DNA of 64,000 nucleotides, taken from positions 310,001 to 374,000 of the forward strand of contig KQ964250.1 of the NCBI GenBank assembly GCA_001566295.1. The letters run 5' to 3'. Position 1 is the stretch's first letter, and each line of letters opens with the position of its first letter. The translations under genes and the position numbers were made by a program. A model generated the notes under the pieces. That model searched no databases, was not told the DNA's origin, and worked only from the letters and a program-made list of their open reading frames with translations. Shown one piece after another: positions 1 to 10,038 of the stretch. Origin of the DNA: Microdochium bolleyi. Taxonomy: Eukaryota; Ascomycota; Sordariomycetes; Xylariales; Microdochiaceae.

Positions 1-1258
1 CGTGGGGGGGGGGGGGGGGGGAATTGCAGCCACATTGAGCAGCTTCAACTCGCGACCTGTGCCCATTGACGTATGGCCAGCTTCTGGCACGTGCCGTTCG
101 CTGTGACCAGGCCATACACTGGCTCCGAATGTATTAGTGCGGATAGGCAGGCCGAACATAACGGAAAGGTCACAGAACACGAATCACAACGCGCCATGCA
201 GACGGGCAATGAGTACCCGACTCCGAGATAACAATCAACATGAAGAGCACGAGGGTATGGAGAAGCACCTTGGCCGTCGAGGGTTGGCGGCTGAAGGCCT
301 CGACACGACGGATCAGGCCGGCTCGTCTTCTCGTGAGCGTTGGTCGGCCCAAGACGCAAGTAAGAACGAGCGACACAATGCATCTGGATCTACGGCACGA
401 TATTGATGTGGGACGACGCCTGTGATGATGGAGCAGAAAGACGACAGCACGCTTGTATTCAGGTGCCTCCCAGACCGGCCTGCGAGCTGGGACGAGTGGT
501 GGCCCACCGATCAAGGCACCCAATCTCGAGATGTGTGGTTCGCGAGAGCACGTGACTGATCGCTCCCCTTGACAGATGGCAGGATTTCCACGCGATACTT
601 GCCTTGTACTACAATAATCGGGAGGTGGCAATCGTGTTGAGAGTGGCCGACGGGAAGGCCCAAAACCAAAGTGCTTGCCGCCAGGCCCATGCTCAGCAGC
701 CTCCAACCACGGCCAGCCCTCGAGTGCCGCAGAGCAGGACGCCCGAGGGACCCCTGCCTGCCCCGCTCTGGGCCGCTCCTCCCCGCCAATCTGCGAGCAC
801 AGCGCCTGCCTCGGGCCAATCATGTCGACCCCTCTGCTGAGAGGGCGCTTACAGCTCTGCGTGGACGACCCTCGCGGGCCGCTCATTGGCTGCGCCCACA
901 CCAGTCACAACCATGTCGTGATACCTCCATGCAGGGCGGCGGGCGGCACCCGGCCTGCCTCTTCCCGCCCGGGCCTCCAGTCCTGCTAAAAGGGCTCCCG
1001 TGGCCGCTCTCGCGGTCGCCCCCGGGCCTCCCGTCAAGGCTGTCTGCGACCATAGACAACGCTTCTCGGGCGACGACAAAGTATCAGCGAGCGAGCAACA
1101 AGTCGGTCGCATCTTGCACGACCGGCCAAAACCACCCTCGACATCGTCGGGTTCCGTCGGCAGTGTCGTATGCAAACAACCAGCCTCTTGGAGAGCCGGC
1201 TCACCACAACCACATCGACACTCGAGCAAGTCATCCATACCACTTCACTACCATCGCG
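1..1258. other. Upstream region, no gene seen
   Basis: No reading frame here has the codon bias of the neighbouring genes. A run of 18 G occupies bases 4-21. The last 300 bases before the ATG at 1259 are C-rich and probably hold the promoter and leader of the membrane-protein gene. Confidence 0.5.
4..21 (+). repeat. Poly-G homopolymer (18 G)
   Basis: An uninterrupted run of 18 G lies at the very start of the window. Runs of this length are prone to sequencing and assembly error, so its exact length is uncertain. Confidence 0.9.
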
Positions 1259-2214
1259 ATGGCCTACCGACCAGTCCACCGACAATGGCGGACGCCCAAA
1301 CGGGTCTTCTACATCCCCCTCATCTTTGAGCTGGGCGCCATGGTTGCCCTCCTGATCCTCTTCGGCATCGCCCAGCCAGACTTGTTCCGCACCCAACTAT
1401 GGCGGGCCGGCGCGGATCTCGGCTTCAACTCGAGCCCAGTGCTCATCCTGTACGCCTACGCGAACCACGAGCCACTGCCTCAGATCCCGTTCGTTTGGTC
1501 GCCGATGTAAGCAACCTTCTCTGACACACGAGACATGCCTCGGCGAAAGGTGTACGTTTGCTAACGTGTGCATCCTGCCGCCAGGATTACCAACTTCAAC
1601 GTCGCCATCTCCATCATCAGCCTCTTCGTCATGATCGTCAAGCTCATCACCTTCATCATGCACGTCTGGTTCCCCATTATCTGCACTTTCTCCTACCTCG
1701 CCCTCAGCGCCCTCTACGCGACCAGCGTCTACGGCCAAGCCGGGCCTGACCACCTCGACCCTGACGTCCCCAGCAGCGTCGCCTGGTACATTGCCAAGCC
1801 CTGCACCGTGGCCGCCAATGAGAGCGTCCAGTCGTCGTGCCGCGTCGCAAAGGGGACCTTTGCGACAACAGTGTTCATGCTGTAAGCCAAGACCATGTTC
1901 TGATCTCGTGTCGTCTTTGGTACACGGAAAGCCGAACCTCGTGTATTGACTCTACTCCGTGTTGACTTAGTGCCATCTGTGTCTTCAACCTCGGCTACGG
2001 CATCTACTCAATGCTGCCCAACGAGCTTGACAACGTGGTACAGGACTCGGATGACGAGGACTCGCCCTCCTACGGCAAGGGCGGCGCCGCGTCCTCTAAG
2101 GTCTGGGAGATGAGCGCGATCCCGCCGACGCCGCGTACCGCCACGATGCCATACACGCCACGGACGATGGCGTTCAACACGCTCGACCGCAAGCTGCCGC
2201 TGCGGGGATACTGA
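1259..2214 (+). CDS. Four-helix membrane protein, MARVEL-like, function unknown
   Basis: Three exons (1259-1506, 1585-1881, 1971-2214) encode 262 residues. Introns of 78 and 89 nt start GTAAGC and end CAG/TAG, the first with a CTAAC branch site; the joins restore one frame. Four hydrophobic segments are visible: near residues 20-38, just after the first intron (rich in I/V/F), a third starting at WFPIICTFSYLAL, and a fourth across the second junction. The tail after the last helix is polar, with an acidic DSDDED stretch and repeated TPRT motifs that look phosphorylatable. The arrangement of a short N-terminus, four helices and a cytosolic tail resembles MARVEL-type fungal membrane proteins, but this is a topology match only. 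The start was chosen as the first ATG before the first helix; the frame is open further upstream but is not coding-like. The protein probably sits in the plasma or an endomembrane. Confidence 0.8.
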
Positions 2215-2616
2215 GGGGGACATTTGGATTGTCTGATTATGGAATGTATGGAACTAGGCGGGCTTATTGGAATGAAGGCAGCGGTTATCACTGCTGCCCA
2301 TGTTTAGGGACTGCCATGGCGTTTTGGTGTTTTTCTTTACGATTTCAAACGGGCAATGCCACTGGGCTCTTGTCTATCTGTCTTGCCAATTTTTTTTGTT
2401 GGTACGTGTTAAGTCGTACAGCGTTTGATCAAATCACATCACATGCGATGGATACCACGTCCAATCATCTCGAAGATTTCATTGGCCTTGGAACCGGTGC
2501 AATCTAGTTGGGAAGATATCTGTCAGGATCGTGAGAGATCGACGTAGCCAAGGCCTCTGATCTTTGCGTAAACGACTTCCCCTGCGGGCTTTCTCCTGCG
2601 CTCTGGCTGCTAGCCC
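2215..2616. other. Convergent 3' intergenic region
   Basis: About 400 bases separate the ends of two genes that converge. It is AT-richer than the genes and probably holds both 3' ends. Nothing else is recognised. Confidence 0.5.
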
Positions 2617-4523
2617 TCAGTTCTTTGCCTTGACATCGCCCTCCTCATCGGGGTTGGCATCCTCTTTCTTCTTCTTCTTCTTGTCGTCGTCGTTGTCGAT
2701 TTCTTCGAAACGGCCCTGCTCGACGGCCGTGCGGAGCGGGTTCTCGGCCGAGATGATGCCGTTTGCCCGAAGCCTAGGATGTTCACGCATGTCAGTACTG
2801 TCTCGTTCGCTATATTCTCCTTGACGAAGGGAGTAGATCGGAACGGGTTCCCCGGGGTCATAAGCGTTCATTTAGCAGCAGCAAGGGGGATTGGTGGGGG
2901 GGGATATGCGAATGGACGGGTTGTGCTTGGGTGGGATGGGCAGCACATTGTCTTCGCAAGATCATACCTTTCGAACAGGACGAACAGGCGCTCCGCCTCT
3001 CTTTCCTTCTCTTCCTCGGTCATCTCGGGGCCCTCGGGCTCGCGCTCCTTGTCCAGGAACTGGCCGGTGATCGGATTGACCGGTCTACTACTTGCGCTTG
3101 CGCTTGCGCTGGCGCTCGCCACCGTGCCACTTGATGCCGCTGCAGCAGCACCACCACCACTCCTGTCTGCCTCGTCACCGTCTCCATCGTTACCAGGGGC
3201 CAGACTTGCCGGGATCGGGATGTTCTTGTTGAACAGGTACCCCGAGGCGAAGCCATATCCGACGTTCTCGACGAATGTCGTGGCGTCCCGATCGGACATG
3301 TCGTACAGCAGGTCCGAGATGACCTCGCGCAGTTTGGGCGCGAGCGGGTTCGTCGTGTTCTTGAGCAGCCAGCTCGACAGGGACGCGCTGCGACCGAGGA
3401 CCTCGGCGCGGTCCTGCTCCGTGGGCAGCAGCTGCGTGCGCATGGAAGCCTTGACTGCCGCGGGCGCGTACTCGTGGATGCCGCGGATGACGCCGAGGAG
3501 CGGGGTCACGGCCACGTCGTACTCCATGTCGCGATAGGCGGTGCTCGATCTGGAAAGAAGGCTGATCAGGTGCTTGGCGACGCCCTCGGGGTCGTCTGCT
3601 GGGTAGAGCGCGTCTTGGATGTCTGCGGCGCCGAGGTCGAGGTTGAGGAGGGCGTTGACAAAGAAGTTGACGGGCTGATCTAGTGGCTTCGAAGTCGTGG
3701 TTTCTGTCTGGCAGAGCAGCTGCACTACATGCGGAATGATAGGCGTGAAAGCCGAGGTGTGAGCTGTGGCGAAATGGGTGATGTTGAACAGCAACTTGAG
3801 AGACTCGGTCATGGCCATGTCCACCATTGGGTTGCTGGGCACGGTGCCTGACACACGAAGGGCGGCATGCCGCTCGAGATTCTTCGTGATTGTTTCGGCC
3901 AGCCCGTGCTTCTCGATCAGAGTATTCAGGTCGACAGTCGTACCGTACGTTGTGAGAAACAACAACCTCGAGCACAAGAACTCATCATCTCGGTCATCGT
4001 TCTTGAGTCTCTCGCAAGCCTTGCCCTCGTAGCCTAGCTCAACAAACATCTGTCGGGTCTGCTCCTTCAGGACGAGAGCATTGCAGAGCACGCGCAGGGC
4101 GTTCTTGGCCGTGCTGTCTGCGCCCCCAGAGAAGGCATGCTGAAGTAAAGTGTCGATTCCCTGTCGACTTGTCAGCTAGGAGTCTCTTGAACATCGCATG
4201 CTTCTACTCTCCATACCTCTTTCGTGAACAGAGGATCGGCATAGCGAGGATCTCGACCATAGACCTTGAGTTCTTCGAGAGCCGCATCTCTTTCTGCGCG
4301 CGGCCAATGTGAGCCAAACGATGTCCGCGTAGCGATTGGGGTCTGGTGGGCAGCAGAGAGACATACCTGAAGTGGTCAGGTTGGGTGTCTTGAGGTCGTC
4401 ACGCAGCTTCTGGACCAGTCCGCTGACTGCTGCCAGCTTCGCTTGGTGGGCATTAGTCCACGAATGAGAATGGTTCTTGGTATCACAGAGCGGCCTACCT
4501 GGGCCTTGTTGTATAGATGTCAT
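2617..4523 (-). CDS. ric8: Ric8/synembryn, G-alpha exchange factor and chaperone
   Basis: Five exons (4523-4499, 4441-4367, 4293-4217, 4160-2968, 2773-2617) encode 508 residues. The protein has the armadillo-like helical fold sequence of the Ric8 family; conserved stretches such as ALEELKVYGRDPRYADPLFT (exon 3) and LCNALVLKEQTRQMFVELGYEG (exon 4) match what I know of filamentous-fungal RIC8. Family role: a cytosolic, non-receptor guanine-nucleotide exchange factor and folding chaperone for G-alpha subunits, needed for growth and development in Neurospora. Introns are 57, 73, 56 and 194 nt, all GT-AG. A low-complexity insert rich in Ala/Ser lies near residues 375-410 and an acidic/lysine-rich tail ends the protein, so its length is slightly above that usually seen. 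The short first exon (25 nt) follows from the frame-preserving splice. Confidence 0.93.
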
Positions 4524-7500
4524 AGGGAAGGATTTTGAACACTAGACACAGGTTCCATCAGTAAGCTTGGGGAATTGTTACTCAGCTCCGACATTGGCAC
4601 AGCGCAGGATGCTTCCAAGCGAAATCCTTGATCGGAGCGTTCCCCACGGGCCCGTACGGGCCTATCGAGTTCGGCTCCGACAAACCGGTGTCCATGCATA
4701 GTGTCCTGCTTCCGACCAAGAGTCCCATCTGCCATGCACCAACAGTGCAGACCAGAAAGATGTGGTTATCTCGAAAGAGACCAATGGGAGCTCATGCTTA
4801 CCAGGGTCCACGCAGTCGATGGAGTGTCAAGCAACTCCGCGTGGCAGCCTCTCAAGGTGCCGAATGAAGAAGTCGTCTCCGAGTTGGATTTGTCTGCTAT
4901 GCGAGAGTTCCCTTCCGAAGCGAGCGCGGCGTCTTTACTTGTGTCCCAAGTGCTGGGGTCGTCAAGGTTGCTCAGTGCTAATGGTCAGGGGATACTATGG
5001 TGGGGTTCCAAGGTCTTGATCTTGGTTCACGACTTTACGACCTCAATTTGCACGGGCCACTTTGTCCTACTGTCACTTCCCTAATGCGAAGCCGGAATGC
5101 TGTGAGAACGCGATATATCACCTGCGAACAAGTCATGATGACATCTTGTGAACATCCAAATCAAGATCAAGTCATTACATCCACCGATCTTGACACGATC
5201 TGGTCATGATGACTATGTTAGCTGAATACAGCAGGCACGTACAGCTCGGGTCGCGCCTGCCCCACCACGGTTCATCGAAGTCCTCCGCACCACCGCAATT
5301 GCAGGCTGTCTCATTTGCATTTCTCGTCACAAGTATAACCGTCCTCGACATCGCACATTACCATGGTGCTTCCACGACCGGACACACTTCAGCCACTGTA
5401 TGCGGACATGCGGCATGAATGCTGAGGCACCTTAAGGTACACAGCATCGGCGCTCGGTCGCAGCCTTTCGGGACGCCCTGAGCGTTCGACGCGCGCCCAT
5501 CAGCAGTGCGAAGGGGTGCCAGCCCTCATGGAAGCTTCCACAAGCAAGCCTCGACACATCATCCCGTCCAGCGCCTCCGCCTTCAAGGCCAGAAAGCAGA
5601 CGACGCCGACAAGATTGTTGCAGAGCCAGTCCTTTTGATGCATAGCCTCCCTGAGCCTCAATATTCCATTTCCTCTCACTGCCCTCAAGGCTACCTGACT
5701 GCCATCACCGTGACGCCCCCCTACAGCACTGGCCAAGACGTGAGCCGCACTTTGCTGATGTTGACGACACACCAAGCAGCCTTGCTCCGGCTACGGCTTC
5801 CGACTGGAGGAGAGAAACCTCCTGCGCCACTCCGGAGTTACCGTACAATGTCACAAATTGCCAGGCCCCGTGGAACCCTCTACTAGCTGTTGTACACGAT
5901 CGACCAAAGCATGGCAGAGGTGTGCAGCTCTGCCAACATGCAACGCGACCTTGCAGATTATCAGTTCCAGAACCAACAACCATCACAAGCTAGTGCAGAT
6001 AACCAATCGTGCCCTTATGCTGTCAAGTATCAAGGTGCCGACATCATTCGATGGACGAAGTTATGACTATCACTGCTGCAAGATTGGACGCAAGCTGCAG
6101 GTACGCTTCTATCATGTTCTTTCTAAGACAGACAACGGGAGTAGTAGCCGCCACAAATGACAGGCAGCAGCCCCACCCTTGGTCGATTGCGACAAGGTGA
6201 GCGAGCCACCACAGCTCACGACAAAATTACCAAGCAAGCCTTGAAAAGCTGCACTTTCTATGCGCTTAATACCGGCGCCGTGAGCCTCGCGTGATTTAAA
6301 GCCTAGCCGCGTGCCTTGCGAGTGGCGAAAAGCTGGTAGGGGTTCAACTTGCCAGGCTCAAGTCTGTCGTAAGCAACTGTGGAAGGCCAATCGCACGACT
6401 TCGACTTCCAGTCAGCCACGCCCCGCCTCCGCCCTCCCCGGTTTCCAGGACCATCATGAATCCTAAGTCCTACGTGAATCTGGCACAGGCCCCAATTTCT
6501 TCGAAATGTACCCCGAGCCCGCGAGAAGCAACATGCATAGCCCAATGCAGCCTGTTCGAAGGAGATGATGCTGATGAGCTTGGCGTTATCACGAGAGTGC
6601 TGCTTGTGTGGTAGGCGCTCACGCGCGATGTCTCAGAGCACAACTGTGCCATCTATGAGAATCTCGTTCCAACTGGGCGGGACACACCAGTTCGTTGAGT
6701 ATGGAGCACTGTCACGTCAGTAATAGATCTTGATTGGGTGAAACGTTATTCCCCCTGCTTATGAGGCTCGTTGGGATGCCGGTCGCCTCTTGGGGTCAGC
6801 CAGATCGAGCCGTCTCATCGCACTGCACGCGATGCCCACCCATACGATTAGAGCCTGGATCTTCTGGAAGCCCTGCCAAACAGACAGGACCCTGCGTCAC
6901 TGCCACAGTGATAGATGGCGTCCTGGGAATCTGCCAAATTTTGACGTGTCGAGGCACTCCGAGGGTGTCCTGCTCCCGGACGGCACTGCCATCTCTGCCT
7001 AGGACCCACCACCTTTCGTTAGTCACCCTGGAGCAGCACTGCCGTGCCTTTCGACGACAAACCGGAGCTCCAGGGCTGCCTTGCCGCCTCAGGTAGCCCT
7101 TCATCGCCCCTTGCCATGGCAATCCGGGTGGTCTCTGCGTGCTTTACTCACCATTCCACCACCGTGCTGTGTCTATGTACCCGTAGACTTGGTGCCGGAT
7201 GCCCAAGGTTGTGACTCACGGCACTACCCAAGCTTCGGTGAATGTCCCACAAGCCCTCCTCCCCTTCGACCTATCCTCGTTCAACCTTAGTGGTTTGCCC
7301 TGGGCTATGGCGAACCCCAGCTTTGCTGCCTGGGGCACTGTTCCATCTCGCTCAACTCGGACGGTTGTGCCATTGTCCAACCATAGTCAGGGACCTGGGT
7401 GTCATGGCCATTTCTCTAGGGAGGTGCTGGTCACTTGTATCTCTTCTGTTTGAGCATTGCGTCCCCAGCGATTTGTATAAAGCAAACCCGTTCTCCCGCT

Positions 7501-7696
7501 TCTCTTCTTCTTCATTATATTTCCCATCCAAGTCACGAAAAGACATCCTCACCCACCACATATCACCCCTCTCTAAACACACACTCAACTGGGCTTTGCC
7601 TCAATCTTGTGTCTTACAAACCACCGTCCTCTCTGCACTACAGCACTCCAAACACCACACCTAGACCCAATCCAACTTAGCACTACCATCATCACC
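4524..7696. other. 3.2 kb intergenic region
   Basis: This stretch lies between the divergently oriented ric8 and the 73-residue protein gene. Many short open frames occur, but none has coding bias, homology I recognise or convincing splice sites. An 11-base sequence, GTCATGATGAC, occurs at 5132-5142 and again at 5203-5213. The 3' end holds the promoter of the next gene. Confidence 0.5.
7476..7481 (+). promoter_or_regulatory. TATA box of the 73-residue protein gene
   Basis: TATAAA is followed by a strongly CT-rich stretch (about 7490-7560) and a C/A-rich leader without ATG up to the start codon at 7697. This arrangement is typical of highly expressed fungal genes and predicts transcription start near 7505-7520. 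Confidence 0.6.
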
Positions 7697-8030
7697 ATGA
7701 ACTCCTCTTCAAACTCATACGCATCGAGCTCTAGCGGCAGCAGCCGCGGAGGCTCGCGACAGGCCTCGCCTGACCAGCATGACTACCGCAGCCCTCACTC
7801 TTGTAAGCCACTCCCCAGCTCCCCATGATGTTATTACTGGATCTCAAAGTGAGATCTTGATATGCCTCTGAGCACCGGGGACTGACAATGATGGCTCCTT
7901 TTGAAATCAAATAGCCACTGGCAAGGCTGCAGTCGTCCACCGCGGCAACGTCACGACTTTCAACCACGGCGCCCGCATCAAGGAGAAGGGCGCCCCGACA
8001 CCCAGCTACGACCCAAGATACCACCGGTAG
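7697..8030 (+). CDS. Small hydrophilic protein, 73 residues, unknown function
   Basis: Two exons (7697-7802, 7915-8030) with a 112 nt GTAAGC...TAG intron encode 73 residues. The N-terminal half is almost only Ser, Asn, Gly and Arg; the C-terminal half is more ordered in composition (TGKAAVVHRGNVTTFNHGAR) and ends in PSYDPRYHR. There is no signal peptide or membrane segment. The start is the first ATG after a CT-rich leader with a TATA box about 220 bases upstream, which suggests strong expression. I do not recognise the family; small Ser/Gly-rich proteins of this type in filamentous fungi are often stress- or conidiation-related, but nothing in this sequence proves it. Confidence 0.65.
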
Positions 8031-8949
8031 GAGGGACGTCCCACACAGCATGGCCTTTACCTACGCGAGACATGGGTTCTGGGAGCAAAGGGAACTCCAA
8101 GCAATTGGAAACGGAATCGTCGGTGGGCGGTTGAGTCACAGATTGATATATACTAGAACAGTCAATAAAGGGAGAGAGAGAGTAGGGTCTGTAGATATAT
8201 TTGTAGGATCAGTGGCGGCGGACAGGAAACAACACCAGATTGGGTAAACGGATGAGCAATCATCATCAGCATTAGCTATACATATAGAGATACACCCGTC
8301 AACGACAACCCAATTTGGCTATTTCGATTATCTCCTCCTGAAATACGTAGCACCAGTCGATTTATTTGAACTCAATTGCTCTTTCAACACACATTATTGG
8401 ACAATTCCGAGGTACATGGGTGTATACCTGCTTCAATTGGGTAGAATGATGATCGACGAATGCGGCCCAGGCCATGCATGAACTGCTGCAGCTCGCCAGA
8501 CACAGCGGCATCATCGACCTGATTGGCACGATGTGCCCTTGCGTCTCTCGTGTACATTGGGGCACTGTGTTCGTGGCAAACAGAAGGTTGGCAAATGCAG
8601 CATACAGTGGGAGCTTGCCCAGACAGATTGGTGCCCGATGGGCACCTTTCAGTTGTGTTTCTCTGTCCCATCCCGAAGTCGAGACTGCGAGTGTTTAATT
8701 GGATGTTATCGAGCTAGATCCTCACATTTGACTCCCAGGGGCGGTCCTTGCCGGCATGTCTTAGTTTTCATGCCTGGAGCATAGTGTATATCTGGCTGCC
8801 TCATTCTTCTCCGAAGACCAGGACAATCCGGTGTTGTGCTCTCGGCGAGAAAACACCAGATTGGCTTACACGACCTGGTACTGTATCCGTATGTCATACA
8901 GTATTCGAATGTGTCAAAAGAATACCTCCCTCCCCCGCGAAAGACTCTA
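8031..8949. other. Convergent intergenic region
   Basis: It contains the 3' ends of two converging genes. A perfect inverted repeat (7-base arms, 3-base loop) lies at 8630-8646. No gene is seen. Confidence 0.5.
8630..8646. repeat. Short perfect hairpin
   Basis: GGTGCCC, a GAT spacer and GGGCACC form a 7-base-pair stem. It lies between convergent genes about 300 bases past the gna1 stop codon; function unknown. Confidence 0.5.
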
Positions 8950-9698
8950 TCACTGGTCCGAAAACACCCTCGACATCTCGATACCCGAGCTGTGGAATCC
9001 GCACTTCACATAGAATGGCTCGTTCTTGGGCCCGCAGTTGAGGACGGTCTTCTCGCAGCCTACGGCCACGGCGATGCCGTTAAGAGCGTCAAGTATCTTG
9101 ATCCCGAGCCCGAGCTTCTGGTGGTCGGCGGCAACGCAGATCTCCTCGATGTGGCCGACTTTGCAGCGGTTGTGGATCCTTGATGGGATGAATATGTCAG
9201 GCGTCAACCGCTTGTGAGTGAAGTGTGTAGAGAAAAGATTTGGTCAGGTAAGCACAAGGAAATCCGGGATCGGCAATTTATTTTCGGGAGACACTGAACA
9301 CTTGTATGTGTGCTATGCGGGTTGGATCAGAGGAGCGAGCCAGTGCAAGTTGTTCTCGAGGTGAATATGTCGGACTGCTTAGTCTTCATGCTTCTCGTCA
9401 ACAGTCATACAACTTACAGCTTGATCTCCTTGATAAGTGCTCCGGTGCCGACAATCTTTCCTCCATTCTCAATGACGACGAAATAGTAAGTCCCTCTGGC
9501 GGCAGCCATCTCATCGAAGCGCTCAGCGAACTCGGCATCAGAGACATCCCCGCACCAGGTCAGGCCCTCGAGGCACTGGAAGAAACCCTTGCTGGAGTCG
9601 AACCGCTGGAGTGGACGGATTGTGTAGCCCGCGGGCAGCGACTCGGTCACTTCTGCGGGTATGACCGTCGCTGGGAACAAGAATCCGTTGTCCGTCAT
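8950..9698 (-). CDS. gna1: Glucosamine-6-phosphate N-acetyltransferase
   Basis: Two exons (9698-9418, 9178-8950) encode 169 residues, close to yeast Gna1 (159). The enzyme transfers acetyl from acetyl-CoA to glucosamine-6-phosphate, a cytosolic step toward UDP-GlcNAc for chitin, N-glycans and GPI anchors. The opening FLFPATVIPAEV, followed by GYTIRPL, and the GNAT core (VGHIEEICVAADHQKLGLGI, with the acetyl-CoA loop QKLGLG) and the terminal FYVKCGF are family hallmarks. The 239 nt intron is long for this window; the acceptor at 9179 was chosen because it yields IHN...VGHIEE in line with the family, while a nearer AG would give a stop. The frame stays open upstream to an ATG at 9872 (58 extra residues). 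Gene and NBS1 diverge from a shared 340-base region. Confidence 0.92.
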
Positions 9699-10038
9699 GG
9701 TGTCACGGGTCTTTTTGAATATTTCGTCTTTGTGGAAGGCATGATCGACTCTCGCCCGAGATGGAGCTCGAGTTGCTCTGGTGTAAGTGCTGGCTGGCTT
9801 AGTGGGGTCGTCACAGGGGCCAAGTGGGGCTGTCGAAGGTGCCCCAGGCTGCCATAGTGGCCACCCCGACACCGTCAGGTCTCATGTGACTTCGCGACAG
9901 CGCTCGCGTGGGTCATATCCCAGCGCGCGTCTCCCTGAAGACAATCACGACCAGACAGCAACAGGTTTCGGGGAACAACGGCGACGGGCGGCCAGCAACG
10001 CCTATCATGAGCTGCAGATAATCGAGACGACCGTAGAC
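9699..10038. promoter_or_regulatory. Shared divergent promoter region of gna1 and NBS1
   Basis: Only 340 bases separate the two start codons. The region has several CG-rich cores (TCGCGA near 9892, GCGCGCGT near 9923) but no TATA box. Both genes probably draw on overlapping control elements. Confidence 0.55.

Noticed and set aside
170..901. 243-codon frame on the - strand near the window start
   Set aside because: Random composition, rich in Arg/Ser/Cys, and no family resemblance or splice signals.
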